A DNA stretch of 12,312 bases from Xanthobacteraceae bacterium (lineage in GTDB: Bacteria; Pseudomonadota; Alphaproteobacteria; Rhizobiales; Xanthobacteraceae), in NCBI GenBank assembly GCA_030037185.1, contig JASHRR010000892.1, forward strand, positions 1 through 12,312. Direction: 5' to 3'. The position numbers were made by a program, and so were the translations under genes. Position 1 is the first letter of the stretch. Each line of letters opens with the position of its first letter. Shown here piece after piece: positions 1-6,452 of the stretch. The notes below the pieces were generated by a model. That model saw only the letters and a program-made list of their open reading frames with translations. It was not told the DNA's origin and ran no database searches.

Positions 1-40
1 GGCATCCATCGCATCCTCCGCGGGCAACGTGGCAGGCTAA
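1..40 (+). CDS. Possible 3' end of a truncated upstream gene
   Basis: Reading from base 2, an open frame ends in TAA at 38-40 and gives a small, Ala/Ser/Gly-rich C-terminus (ASIASSAGNVAG). Twelve codons are far too few to name a family or to prove coding. The only support is the codon choice and the lack of any other explanation for the left edge. It could equally be chance. Confidence 0.15.
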   Translation, partial: ASIASSAGNVAG

Positions 41-549
41 GTCAGATTGTATTCTATTCGAACGGGCTCCACCGCAAAGCCTGCGACGGCGGCAAGGCGC
101 CATACGCCGTTGGGCACAACAGCAGCACGAATGGCTTTTCGGATGCCACTGCTGGTCCGAAGTCGGCTGCGTACGATGCCGCATCGGCATGCGGCGCGCA
201 TATTGGGTCTTCTTGTAGAAGTCCTTAGCGCGGCTGTGCGGTTCGCTCAGGATCGCAATCGCAGCGTGTCAAATCTGACCGTGCAAGTTTCGGCACTCGC
301 TTCGTCACCCAAAAGCGCGAGCAACCTTGTTCGGCACCGGAATCACACTAGTTGCTTGGTGATGACAGTGTGCTCAGCACGCATCCCCGTTACGCAGGAA
401 TGTCATGAGAGCCCGCCGATCCGGCCTCACGGCTTTGTCGCGCCGGCCGTTGACATAAGGTTGCGTACATTTCGATTTATACCTCTAGTTGCAAGCGGAA
501 CTCGGTACCATACCTGAGTCCGGATCGATCAAATTATTCCACGCAGCCG
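41..549. other. Intergenic stretch without a recognisable gene
   Basis: An open frame at 47-517 (+) spans most of this stretch, but its translation is Arg/Ser/Thr-rich, low in hydrophobic cores, resembles no family I know and has no ribosome-binding site. I read it as a chance open frame in GC-rich DNA. The only regulatory candidate is a TTGACA-containing promoter-like site near 450-479. The stretch may be decayed sequence. Confidence 0.5.
450..479 (+). promoter_or_regulatory. Candidate sigma-70-type promoter for the sensor kinase
   Basis: A perfect -35 hexamer TTGACA lies at 450-455. After an 18-base spacer there is a poor -10 match, GATTTA, at 474-479, inside a locally AT-richer patch. It points towards the kinase, whose ATG is about 100 bases downstream. 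The -10 is weak, so this is only a candidate. A general-stress (EcfG) promoter was considered because GGAAC occurs at 497-501, but no GTT is found at the right spacing. Confidence 0.3.
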
Positions 550-576
550 TTGAGCGCACAGAGGCGAGTGATTGCC

Positions 577-2172
577 ATGTTGCTAGACAAAGACGAGCGA
601 GTGCCTAATACCAGCGAGCGCCGGCGCGCCGACAATGCGGTGCAGCGGCAGGCCATGCTGCTTGAGGTCACATCGGACCTGATTCGCGCCTCCGAGCCTG
701 GCGAACTCGGCCGCATGACGTTCGAGCATATCAGGTCGGACCTCGGCGCGGTTGTGTGCACCAACTATCGCGTCGATCCTGTGGCGCAGCGCCTCAGGCT
801 GGCGTTTGTGCACGGCATACCACCGCAATACCTGGAGGCAGCCCAGTCCCTCGAACTCGGTCAAGAGTATTGCGGCACCGCTGCCGCAAGCATGCAGCCG
901 CTTGTGGCCGACAAACAGCGCATCGCCGCCGATCCCAACGGCGGCCTGGTGCGCGAACTCGGCGCCACTGCCTATGCCTGCTACCCGCTCAAGGCGTCTG
1001 ACGGTCGCCTGCTCGGTACGTTTGCGGTTGCTTCGGCGACACGGGAGAGCTTCACCGATGATGAAATCGCCTGGCTTGGCACGATAACCAATTTCCTCGC
1101 CCAAGCCTGGGAGCGTTTCGAGGCAGAGCAAGGTTTACGTGCGAGCGAGGAACGCTTCAGATCCTCAGTCCTCCACTCGCCATTGCCAATTGTTTTGTTC
1201 GACGATCGGGAGCAAATCCTCGCCATCAGCCAAAGCTGGCTCGACCAAACCGGCTATTCGAGAAAGGAGCTGCGCCGCGTCGGGGATTGGACGGATAGAG
1301 CCTACGGCGACCGCTCGGGCGAAGCGCTGGAACAAATCCGCCAGATGATTCCAACCAAGCCCGAGGCGCAGCAGACCGAACTGACGATCCGCACGAAAGA
1401 CGGGCGCGACCGCATTTGGCGCTTTGTTACTTCTGCTCTGGGAACCCAATCGGACGGGCGAGGCCTCTTTATTTGCGTCGCCGAAGATTTGACTGAGCGA
1501 AAAGCTCACGAGGAACAGGTTCACCTTCTGATGCGTGAGGCCAGTCATCGCGCCAAGAACATGCTCAGTCTCGTGCAGGCGATCGCCCGCCAGACCGCGG
1601 CTGGAGCCTCTGAAGATTTTGTCGGGCGCTTCACGGAGCGCATCCAGGCGCTTGCGGCCAATCAGGACCTGCTGGTCAGCAATGAGTGGCAGGGAGTTGA
1701 CGTGGAGGATCTGGTGCGCGCTCAGCTCGCGCACTTTGCGGACCTTGTTGGGTCTCGGATCGCCATGCACGGCCCGCAGCTGCGTCTGAACGCAACCGCC
1801 GCCCAAGCGATCGGTCTCGCGCTGCACGAGCTTGCGACAAATGCGGGAAAATACGGGGCGCTGTCGACGGACAGGGGGCGCGTCGATGTTTGCTGGGGGA
1901 CCGACGCCGACGTTCTCACCATGAGCTGGACGGAGCGCGACGGGCCACCCGTGTCACCGCCGGAGCGGCGGGGCTTCGGCAGCACGGTCATCGCTTCGAT
2001 GGCGAAGGCGACCGTTGGCGGCGACGTACAGCTCGATTACGCTCCCTCAGGTCTGGTGTGGCGCTTGACCTGCCCGGCGGCGAATGGGCTGGAGTCCGGG
2101 GAACGTGAGAAAATTTTTTGGCAAGGGAAGTTGAGGCAAGGGAGCACAATCAACGCGCAAACAGCAGCTTGA
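577..2172 (+). CDS. GAF-PAS HWE-family sensor histidine kinase
   Basis: Cytoplasmic two-component sensor kinase of the HWE class, which phosphorylates a partner response regulator at an aspartate. Counting from the ATG at 577, residues of about 20-185 look like a GAF domain, 195-305 like a PAS domain and 315-505 like the HWE kinase core. The phospho-acceptor lies in REASHRAKN (His324). The N-box is LHELATNAGKYGAL (His417, Glu418, Asn422). The class-defining Trp-x-Glu is in SWTERDG (Trp451, Glu453), and a glycine box GFGS begins at Gly466. No transmembrane segment or signal peptide is seen, so the sensed signal is probably intracellular. A TTG at 550 is in frame, but the ATG at 577 has GAGG 12 bases upstream and is preferred. 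No response regulator is adjacent, so it is an orphan. The last 25-30 residues after the usual end (around LTCPA) are atypical and run into a transposon remnant, so the native C-terminus may be altered. Confidence 0.9.
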   Translation: MLLDKDERVPNTSERRRADNAVQRQAMLLEVTSDLIRASEPGELGRMTFEHIRSDLGAVVCTNYRVDPVAQRLRLAFVHGIPPQYLEAAQSLELGQEYCGTAAASMQPLVADKQRIAADPNGGLVRELGATAYACYPLKASDGRLLGTFAVASATRESFTDDEIAWLGTITNFLAQAWERFEAEQGLRASEERFRSSVLHSPLPIVLFDDREQILAISQSWLDQTGYSRKELRRVGDWTDRAYGDRSGEALEQIRQMIPTKPEAQQTELTIRTKDGRDRIWRFVTSALGTQSDGRGLFICVAEDLTERKAHEEQVHLLMREASHRAKNMLSLVQAIARQTAAGASEDFVGRFTERIQALAANQDLLVSNEWQGVDVEDLVRAQLAHFADLVGSRIAMHGPQLRLNATAAQAIGLALHELATNAGKYGALSTDRGRVDVCWGTDADVLTMSWTERDGPPVSPPERRGFGSTVIASMAKATVGGDVQLDYAPSGLVWRLTCPAANGLESGEREKIFWQGKLRQGSTINAQTAA

Positions 2173-2400
2173 GGCTCATAGAGGCCTGACGCTGCTGCGC
2201 CGGGAGGCCCGCTCCGGCGTCGTCGGCTTGGACATTGGGCCCGGCACCATCGCTGTCGTCGGCGTCGATCAGGGTGAGGCGCGGCACGAAGAACTGTGCC
2301 CTACAATCTTCCACCCCTGGAAAGAATTGCGCCGCATCGAGCGGGCCATGTCTCGCCGGGCCACCGACCCGGAATGCTCTCTCGCTGAGCTTCCGCATTT
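2135..2400 (+). pseudogene. TnpB-like nuclease fragment, RuvC-I region (inverted piece)
   Basis: Frame 2135-2422 reads RREARSGVVGLDIGPGTIAVVG, then ELCPTIFHPWKELRRIERAM and RRATDPE. This matches, from memory, the start of the RuvC-like core of large TnpB/IS1341-type proteins, whose motif is typically GLDIGPSTIA (the Asp is the first catalytic residue). These proteins are RNA-guided nucleases of IS200/IS605-type elements. There is no start codon or ribosome site. The similarity stops near 2385-2400, and the second and third catalytic acids and the zinc ribbon are not found in this frame. The matching N-terminal half lies on the opposite strand immediately to the right, so this piece is inverted relative to it. 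It overlaps the last codons of the kinase. Family call fairly sure, exact ends uncertain. Confidence 0.65.
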
Positions 2401-2423
2401 TCTCGTCGTTACCGCCTGATCGG

Positions 2424-2960
2424 CACACCCAGGCCTCCTCAACAAACTGGACGAACCAGCGAACCTCTCCGCGAATGGTTCGGCGTCGGGATCGAAGATG
2501 GCCGGGGCGTCCCGCCAGATAATGGTGGACCTCCTTGCCCTCGAAGGAATTGAAATTACGGTACGCCTTGAAATCTCATCGGCCACCAATCTTGAGCATG
2601 TGCCGCTCAACGGTCTTGAATGCCCGTGTGGCGGCGGTCTGGGTGCAGTGGCCCGGCATGTGGGCTTTAATCCAGACGCTGCCAGCGGCGCATTCCCGAG
2701 CAAAAACCTCGATCGCGCTTTTGGTGAAGCTGAACTGCGCACGGACCCGCTCGAAGGCTTACGACTTCGCCTTGCCCTTCGGCATTTCCCGCGCCGCCTT
2801 CAAGGCCGCGCATGCCCGCATCAAGTCAAGGCGCTTGAGTGCTTCTTCGCCAAGGACGGCGTTATAGATGTTCTGCGAGGCCCGCAGGATGCCGCACGCG
2901 CGCTCCTGCGCCGGCTCGGTGCGCAGCGAGGATAAAGCTCTGAGTGGGTTCACGGGGCAT
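2424..2960 (-). pseudogene. TnpB-like nuclease N-terminal half, disrupted
   Basis: Read leftwards from about 2960, the frame gives EPAQERACGILRASQNIYN, then AVLGEEALKRLDLMRAC and REMPKGKAKS. After a TAA at 2759-2761 the same frame continues with AFERVRAQFSFTKSAIEVFA and CTQTAATRAFKTVERHMLKI, then a TGA at 2576-2578, then DFKAYRNFNSFEGKE and EVRWFVQFVEEAWVC. These are the ordered N-terminal blocks of TnpB-like proteins of the IS1341 type (YNAVLGEALRRL, TQT..RAF, FNSFEGK, RW.VQ). Near 2525 the expected WRD block (IIWRD) appears in another frame, suggesting a frameshift. So at least two nonsense codons and one frameshift kill the gene. The short stretch at 2380-2422 on this strand (EKMRKLSERAF) faintly resembles the later EKLSYRAF block, which would imply a deletion as well as an inversion. 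Confidence 0.65.
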
Positions 2961-3460
2961 GAGTTCGCAGCACAATCGGAGTGAGTTTTACATCAAATCC
3001 GGCTCGCCGGACGCGCTCTAACCCCCGGCATGAATGCCGGGGCATGTCGCGCACCTATGGTCGCCTTGATTGCGAGCGCGGGAACCCGCCATCCGGCGAG
3101 CGTTGCGGGGTCGCCGGCACGGGTAGCGTCGCGTGGGTATTTTTAAAAGATTGCAAACCGAGAGCAGTTATACTTGGCAGCCTCCGCCGGACCAAGCCTC
3201 GATCGGCAAATCCGGTTGCCTTGAGAGCGTCGACCCTGGTTCGCAGGCTGTAATCTCAAATCGACCGCGACCCGCGTACGGCAAATGATTTCGCGAACTG
3301 TTGGCGACGTTGGCGCAGGCGTTCCGCGCCGACCGGGCCTGAACCTTCACTACAAATGACGACAGACCGGCCTGAGTTCAGCCAGCAAAATCGGTCAGTT
3401 GGACCCCGCCGCCGCTCTGATCGAACGGCCCTCTCGAGGCGGTTTAAACTACGGTGCGAG
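2961..3460. other. Intergenic stretch, no gene recognised
   Basis: Apart from the palindrome at 3022-3042, I see no coding frame with recognisable protein character, no RNA gene and no clear terminator. A small AT-rich patch (TATTTTTAAAAGATTG, near 3137-3152) breaks the GC-rich background. The open frames crossing the stretch give Arg/Ser/Pro-rich translations typical of shadow frames. Part of it is probably debris of the same transposon, and the right part is the 3' flank of gpt. Confidence 0.5.
3022..3042. repeat. GC-rich palindrome upstream of the TnpB remnant
   Basis: The arms CCCCGGCAT (3023-3031) and ATGCCGGGG (3034-3042) are perfectly complementary around GA. As RNA or single-stranded DNA this folds as a hairpin with a short ATGAAT-type loop. 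It lies about 60 bases upstream of the start of the minus-strand TnpB remnant. IS200/IS605-type elements carry subterminal hairpins recognised as single-stranded DNA, so it may be a surviving element end. A terminator is less likely because no T-run follows on either strand. Confidence 0.4.
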
Positions 3461-3967
3461 CTACAGCGCCTCAGCGCGAATCGGCGGCTGGAAAGCAAGG
3501 CCGCTGTCCCATGGAAAGACGATCCAGGTGTCCTGGGATACTTCGGTGATGAAGGTGTCAACCAGTGGCCGTCCCATCGGCTTGGCGTAGACGGTGGCGA
3601 AATGCGCATTGGGCAACAGGTCCCGCACCACGCGCGCGGTTTTACCCGTGTCGACCAGGTCGTCGACGATGAGGACGCCCTTGCCGCCGCCGCCGCTTTT
3701 CTGCACCAGCTCGGATGCGACGCCCTTAAGCACTTTCAATTCGCCCTGGCGGACGTGCTCGTAGCTTGAAATGCAGATCGTTTCGATGAGTCGAAGGTTG
3801 AGTTCGCGAGCCACGATGGCGGCCGGCACCAAGCCGCCGCGGGTTACCGTGACGATCGCATCGAACGGCCCGGCGCCGTTCAACCGCCAGGCGAGTGCGC
3901 GGGCATCGCGATGGAACTCATCCCATGAGACCGGAAACGCCTTTTCCGGCATCCGCATCGGCGTCAT
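3461..3967 (-). CDS. gpt: Xanthine-guanine phosphoribosyltransferase
   Basis: Purine salvage enzyme that transfers phosphoribosyl from PRPP to xanthine or guanine (and less well hypoxanthine), giving XMP or GMP. It is cytoplasmic or loosely membrane-associated. The 168-residue protein has the type I PRTase fold: TRGGLVPAA near residues 42-50, the PRPP-binding signature [14 protein letters not shown] at 98-111 with its two adjacent aspartates, and DTWIVFPWD near 146-154, which corresponds to the base-binding hood of the E. coli enzyme (152 residues). The start overlaps the stop of the preceding gene by ATGA (3964-3967), pointing to translational coupling. In-frame ATGs a few codons later are alternatives. 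No strong terminator is visible after the stop. Confidence 0.93.
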   Translation of the reverse strand: MTPMRMPEKAFPVSWDEFHRDARALAWRLNGAGPFDAIVTVTRGGLVPAAIVARELNLRLIETICISSYEHVRQGELKVLKGVASELVQKSGGGGKGVLIVDDLVDTGKTARVVRDLLPNAHFATVYAKPMGRPLVDTFITEVSQDTWIVFPWDSGLAFQPPIRAEAL

Positions 3968-4338
3968 GACAGTACGCCTCTCTCGTCGTCGAGCTTATTG
4001 TCGGACTCGTTTTCCGCCGCCGCCCGCAGCGTTTTGGCTTGAGCGATAAAAAGATCGGCTTTCTTTTTGGCGTCGCGTATCAGGTTATCCATCTCGCGCT
4101 GGAAGCGGTCGAGGTGAAGCTTCAAACCTGAAGCCGACGGCTTTTCGGTTTCAAGCGCGTAGCCAACCATGTGCATCCTGACAGATGTCTCGAGCAGGAT
4201 CAGCGACGTGGCCTCGTCAGAAAGATCGTGCTCCTCCGTATAGTCTTGGACAAGTTGGTGGAGAGCCATTCCGTGCTGACTCAGCTCGTCGATGACGGCT
4301 TCGGTCTCCTCGTCAAAATCATCATTCTGCGAACCCAT
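3964..4338 (-). CDS. Conserved small acidic helical protein of unknown function
   Basis: A 124-residue protein, acidic at the N-terminus ([14 protein letters not shown]) and strongly helical throughout. It has a charged C-terminal amphipathic segment ([25 protein letters not shown]) that could form a coiled coil. No signal peptide, metal motif or enzyme signature is seen. I recall similar hypothetical proteins next to gpt in Bradyrhizobium relatives, but no function. The longer open frame reaches 4434. The ATG at 4338 is preferred because GGAG lies 6 bases upstream and the extra N-terminus looks non-coding. The four-base ATGA overlap with gpt suggests co-translation, so a role linked to gpt expression or activity is a reasonable but unproven guess. 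Confidence 0.8.
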   Translation of the reverse strand: MGSQNDDFDEETEAVIDELSQHGMALHQLVQDYTEEHDLSDEATSLILLETSVRMHMVGYALETEKPSASGLKLHLDRFQREMDNLIRDAKKKADLFIAQAKTLRAAAENESDNKLDDERGVLS

Positions 4339-4348
4339 TGCCTGCTCC
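4339..4348 (-). promoter_or_regulatory. Ribosome-binding site deciding the start at 4338
   Basis: On the minus strand GGAG (4348-4345) sits six bases before the ATG at 4338. The two in-frame upstream ATGs (4350 and 4374) lack a comparable site, which fixes the short form of the acidic helical protein. Confidence 0.6.
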
Positions 4349-4503
4349 ATCGGCAGTCTCACGTGAAACTGCATAGGTTGTGCTATTTGAGCTTTCTCCA
4401 ACCCGCAGGAGCTGGCGCGCTGACACGCTAGCACTGGGGTGCGGCGGCGCCCGCCGGCTTATGCTCCCCCCGCCGATCGGTCGCTACCGCGTTCCACAGC
4501 GCA

Positions 4504-5310
4504 TTACCAGAGGGATTTTACCCAGTCGACGACCTGCGCTTGAGCGGTCCGCGGCGCGGTAAGATGCCCGGCGGGAACCTCGATGTAGCGGCTTTTAGGA
4601 TTCTTGGGTGCACGCGAGAAGGCATAGTCGCGGCCGCGAACGAAGATCGGATCGGATTCGCCCACCACCCAAAGAAGCGGCACGCCGTGCAGCGCCGCCG
4701 CATTCTTCGGAATTACCGCCGGACCGTCCGGGTCGAACATACTGAGGTAAACAGCCGGGGACGCCGTCGCGAAGGTTGGAATGCCTTGAATGCGGTCGGG
4801 CCAGATGCGCCGAGACTTTTCTCCGGCCGCCACCAACGCACGGGCCTGGGTGATGGCGTCTGCGGTGCGAGCGCGCATCTCGGCGGTCTCCGGCAGATGT
4901 CCGGGCGACAGCGCCACCACCGCTGCCACTCCACGGCGGCGCGCCGCATAGCCGATCGCCGCATTGGCGCCGAGGCTGTGGCCGATGATGACAATGCGGG
5001 TTGCGCCCCTCGCCTTGAGGCCTGCGACAGCGGTGTCGATTTCTCGCATCGCTTCCTCGTAAGTCGCCCCGTAAATGCGCCACAGCGACCACGGCATTTC
5101 CGGCGACACGGCGACTGCGCCTTCAGCCTCAAGGGCTGCCGGAATACCGCCGTCGAAGGCGCCGGCCCACACGCCTTTGCCATGCAGAAACACGACACCG
5201 ATTCCTTGCAGGCTCGCGGCATGAGCGGGCGTCGCCATCAGCCACAGCAGGAAGAGCGCCCGCACTATCAAGAGCGCGACCATAGGGCGGCCGGTAAGTT
5301 CTCGCGGCAT
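4504..5310 (-). CDS. Exported alpha/beta hydrolase
   Basis: A 268-residue alpha/beta-fold hydrolase with a signal peptide: an N-terminal segment with positive charges, a hydrophobic core VALLIVRALFLLWLMATP, and AHA at 29-31 as a likely signal peptidase site. It probably acts in the periplasm. Early in the mature protein VVFLHGKG forms the oxyanion-loop region. The nucleophile elbow is GHSLG (Ser112), followed by GESDP (Asp220) as the likely acid and AGHL (His249) as the catalytic histidine, in the usual order and spacing. The natural substrate (ester, lipid or peptide) cannot be told. It starts 6 bases after the stop of the molybdopterin-binding gene, so the two are co-transcribed. The chosen ATG has only a weak GAG upstream. 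An in-frame ATG nine codons later would also keep the hydrophobic core. Confidence 0.85.
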   Translation of the reverse strand: MPRELTGRPMVALLIVRALFLLWLMATPAHAASLQGIGVVFLHGKGVWAGAFDGGIPAALEAEGAVAVSPEMPWSLWRIYGATYEEAMREIDTAVAGLKARGATRIVIIGHSLGANAAIGYAARRRGVAAVVALSPGHLPETAEMRARTADAITQARALVAAGEKSRRIWPDRIQGIPTFATASPAVYLSMFDPDGPAVIPKNAAALHGVPLLWVVGESDPIFVRGRDYAFSRAPKNPKSRYIEVPAGHLTAPRTAQAQVVDWVKSLW

Positions 5311-5316
5311 TTCACT

Positions 5317-6075
5317 CTACCGCTGCGCCGCAATGCAGGCGCGCTTCTGGTCAAGCATTTTTTCGATCGCCTTCTTGGCAGCCGCAAGCCGCGCCGGGTC
5401 GCGGCCTCGCACCACGATGTTGGTGTTCGGGCCGCGCACTTCGTCCACGAACGGATAGCTGCCGATCATCACATCCGGATGGGCCTTGGCGATCTCGCCA
5501 AGCTCGGTTCCCACATCGCCCTCGCGGCAATCGGCCCGCACCGTCTCGGACAGCATCCTGATGCCGGTCTTGAGCCGCGGCGCCACCTCCTCGAGCATGG
5601 CTTGCATGATCGCAGGCACGCCGGCCATGACAATCACGTTGCCGATCCAGAATCCGGGCGCCGCCGAGACCTTGTTGGGCACAAGCTCGGCCTCCTTCGG
5701 TACGCGGGACATACGCATGCGCGCCTGGTTCAGCTCGGTCCCGATGGCGGCGTAGCGCTCCTTTAGCAGGGCGAGCGCGCGCTCATCGTAGTCAATCGCA
5801 ACCCCGAACGCCTTGGCGACGCTGTCAGCCGTGATGTCGTCATGAGTCGGCCCGATCCCGCCGGTGGTGAACACGTAGGTATAACGGACGCGCATGGCAT
5901 TGAGCGCTTCGACGATCGCATTCTCGTCATCGGCAACGATACGGGCCTCCCGCAGATCGATGCCGATCCTCGTCAGGTACTCGGCGACGTAGCCGATATT
6001 CTTGTCCTTGGTGCGTCCCGACAGGATCTCGTCGCCGATTACCAGAAGGCCGGCCGTGATGATCCCCGGCGCCAT
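5317..6075 (-). CDS. Molybdopterin-binding protein, CinA N-terminal domain type
   Basis: A stand-alone MoaB/Mog-fold (MoCF) domain protein, the same fold as the N-terminal domain of CinA. Full-length CinA is about 400 residues, and this one has no C-terminal deamidase domain. Visible signatures from the ATG at 6075 are VIGDEILSGRTKDKN (residues 12-26) and FTTGGIGPTHDDIT (69-82), the classic pterin/nucleotide-binding loop, then APGFWIGNVIVMAGVP near the middle. Automatic annotation usually calls such proteins competence/damage-inducible protein A. Relatives have been linked to cofactor pyrophosphatase activity, but a role in competence is not established. GAGG six bases upstream favours the ATG at 6075 over the in-frame ATG at 6087. 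It heads a leftward unit with the alpha/beta hydrolase. Confidence 0.85.
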   Translation of the reverse strand: MAPGIITAGLLVIGDEILSGRTKDKNIGYVAEYLTRIGIDLREARIVADDENAIVEALNAMRVRYTYVFTTGGIGPTHDDITADSVAKAFGVAIDYDERALALLKERYAAIGTELNQARMRMSRVPKEAELVPNKVSAAPGFWIGNVIVMAGVPAIMQAMLEEVAPRLKTGIRMLSETVRADCREGDVGTELGEIAKAHPDVMIGSYPFVDEVRGPNTNIVVRGRDPARLAAAKKAIEKMLDQKRACIAAQR

Positions 6076-6209
6076 ATCGTCCCTCATCCCATGACCCGCT
6101 GTACTGCCAATGCCGCCGGTGACGGGCTCTAGGCCACCGCCTACAGCCGATTTGGGTCTTCATAGACCGACCCTCGTCCTTTCCACAACCGGTACCGGTC
6201 GCCACGATC

Positions 6210-6281
6210 AAGCCGACGCACCGGCTTGTGCGTGCAATCCGAGACGGTTCGCACATTCGTGTGCGGGCCGCAAGAGCGGCC
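6210..6281. repeat. Three consecutive short stem-loops
   Basis: The first stem-loop is AAGCCG (6210-6215) with CGGCTT (6222-6227), a 6-base stem and 6-base loop. The second is CGCACA (6250-6255) with TGTGCG (6260-6265), closing a TTCG tetraloop. The third is GGCCGC (6266-6271) with GCGGCC (6276-6281), closing AAGA and directly abutting the second. All stems are perfect. Back-to-back tetraloop hairpins resemble a structured RNA or an intergenic palindromic repeat unit. No T-run follows, so they are not classic terminators. Confidence 0.6.
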
Positions 6282-6305
6282 CTTCATGCCGGCGACGAGG
6301 CCGTA

Positions 6306-6334
6306 CCCCGGGGTTGAGCGCAGCGAACCCGGGG
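6306..6334. repeat. GC-rich hairpin with an intergenic-repeat-like loop
   Basis: CCCC-GGGTT (6306-6315, with one bulged G at 6310) pairs with AACCCGGGG (6326-6334) around GAGCGCAGCG, giving a 9-base-pair stem. This looks like the dispersed palindromic repeats common between genes of Bradyrhizobium-type genomes. That is recognition from memory, and copy number cannot be tested here. Confidence 0.5.
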
Positions 6335-6452
6335 GACGGCATTGCCGGTGGGACGGTGGTTCCCCGTTTCGCTCCGCTCAATCCGCGCTAGCGCATCGAG
6401 ATTATCAAGCGCCAGCTTGCCAGCTGCTGATGCGGCGGCCTACAAATCGAGC

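Larger units (their letters stand above)
6088..6452. promoter_or_regulatory. Divergent spacer rich in hairpins
   Basis: This spacer between the leftward molybdopterin-binding gene and the rightward ligase must hold both promoters, though I cannot point to convincing -35/-10 pairs. It contains a 12-base palindrome ACCGGTACCGGT (6188-6199) and four stem-loops listed separately. TTGAGCGCAGCGAA (6314-6327) recurs as its near-perfect reverse complement at 6368-6381 (13 of 14 match). No coding sequence is recognised. Confidence 0.5.

Noticed and set aside
47..517. A 156-codon open frame on the + strand at the left end
   Set aside because: Its translation is Arg/Ser/Thr-rich and low in complexity of folds, it has no ribosome-binding site, and it resembles no family I know. 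Such open frames are common by chance in GC-rich DNA.
497..521. Possible general-stress sigma (EcfG) promoter starting with GGAAC
   Set aside because: No GTT-type -10 element occurs at the 16-18 base spacing required.
2498..2935. A 145-codon open frame on the + strand
   Set aside because: It is the complement of the minus-strand TnpB N-terminal half, whose ordered family blocks explain the stretch better.
4540..5766. A 408-codon + frame across the hydrolase and molybdopterin-binding genes
   Set aside because: It is an antisense shadow. Both minus-strand genes have full sets of family motifs and sensible spacing.
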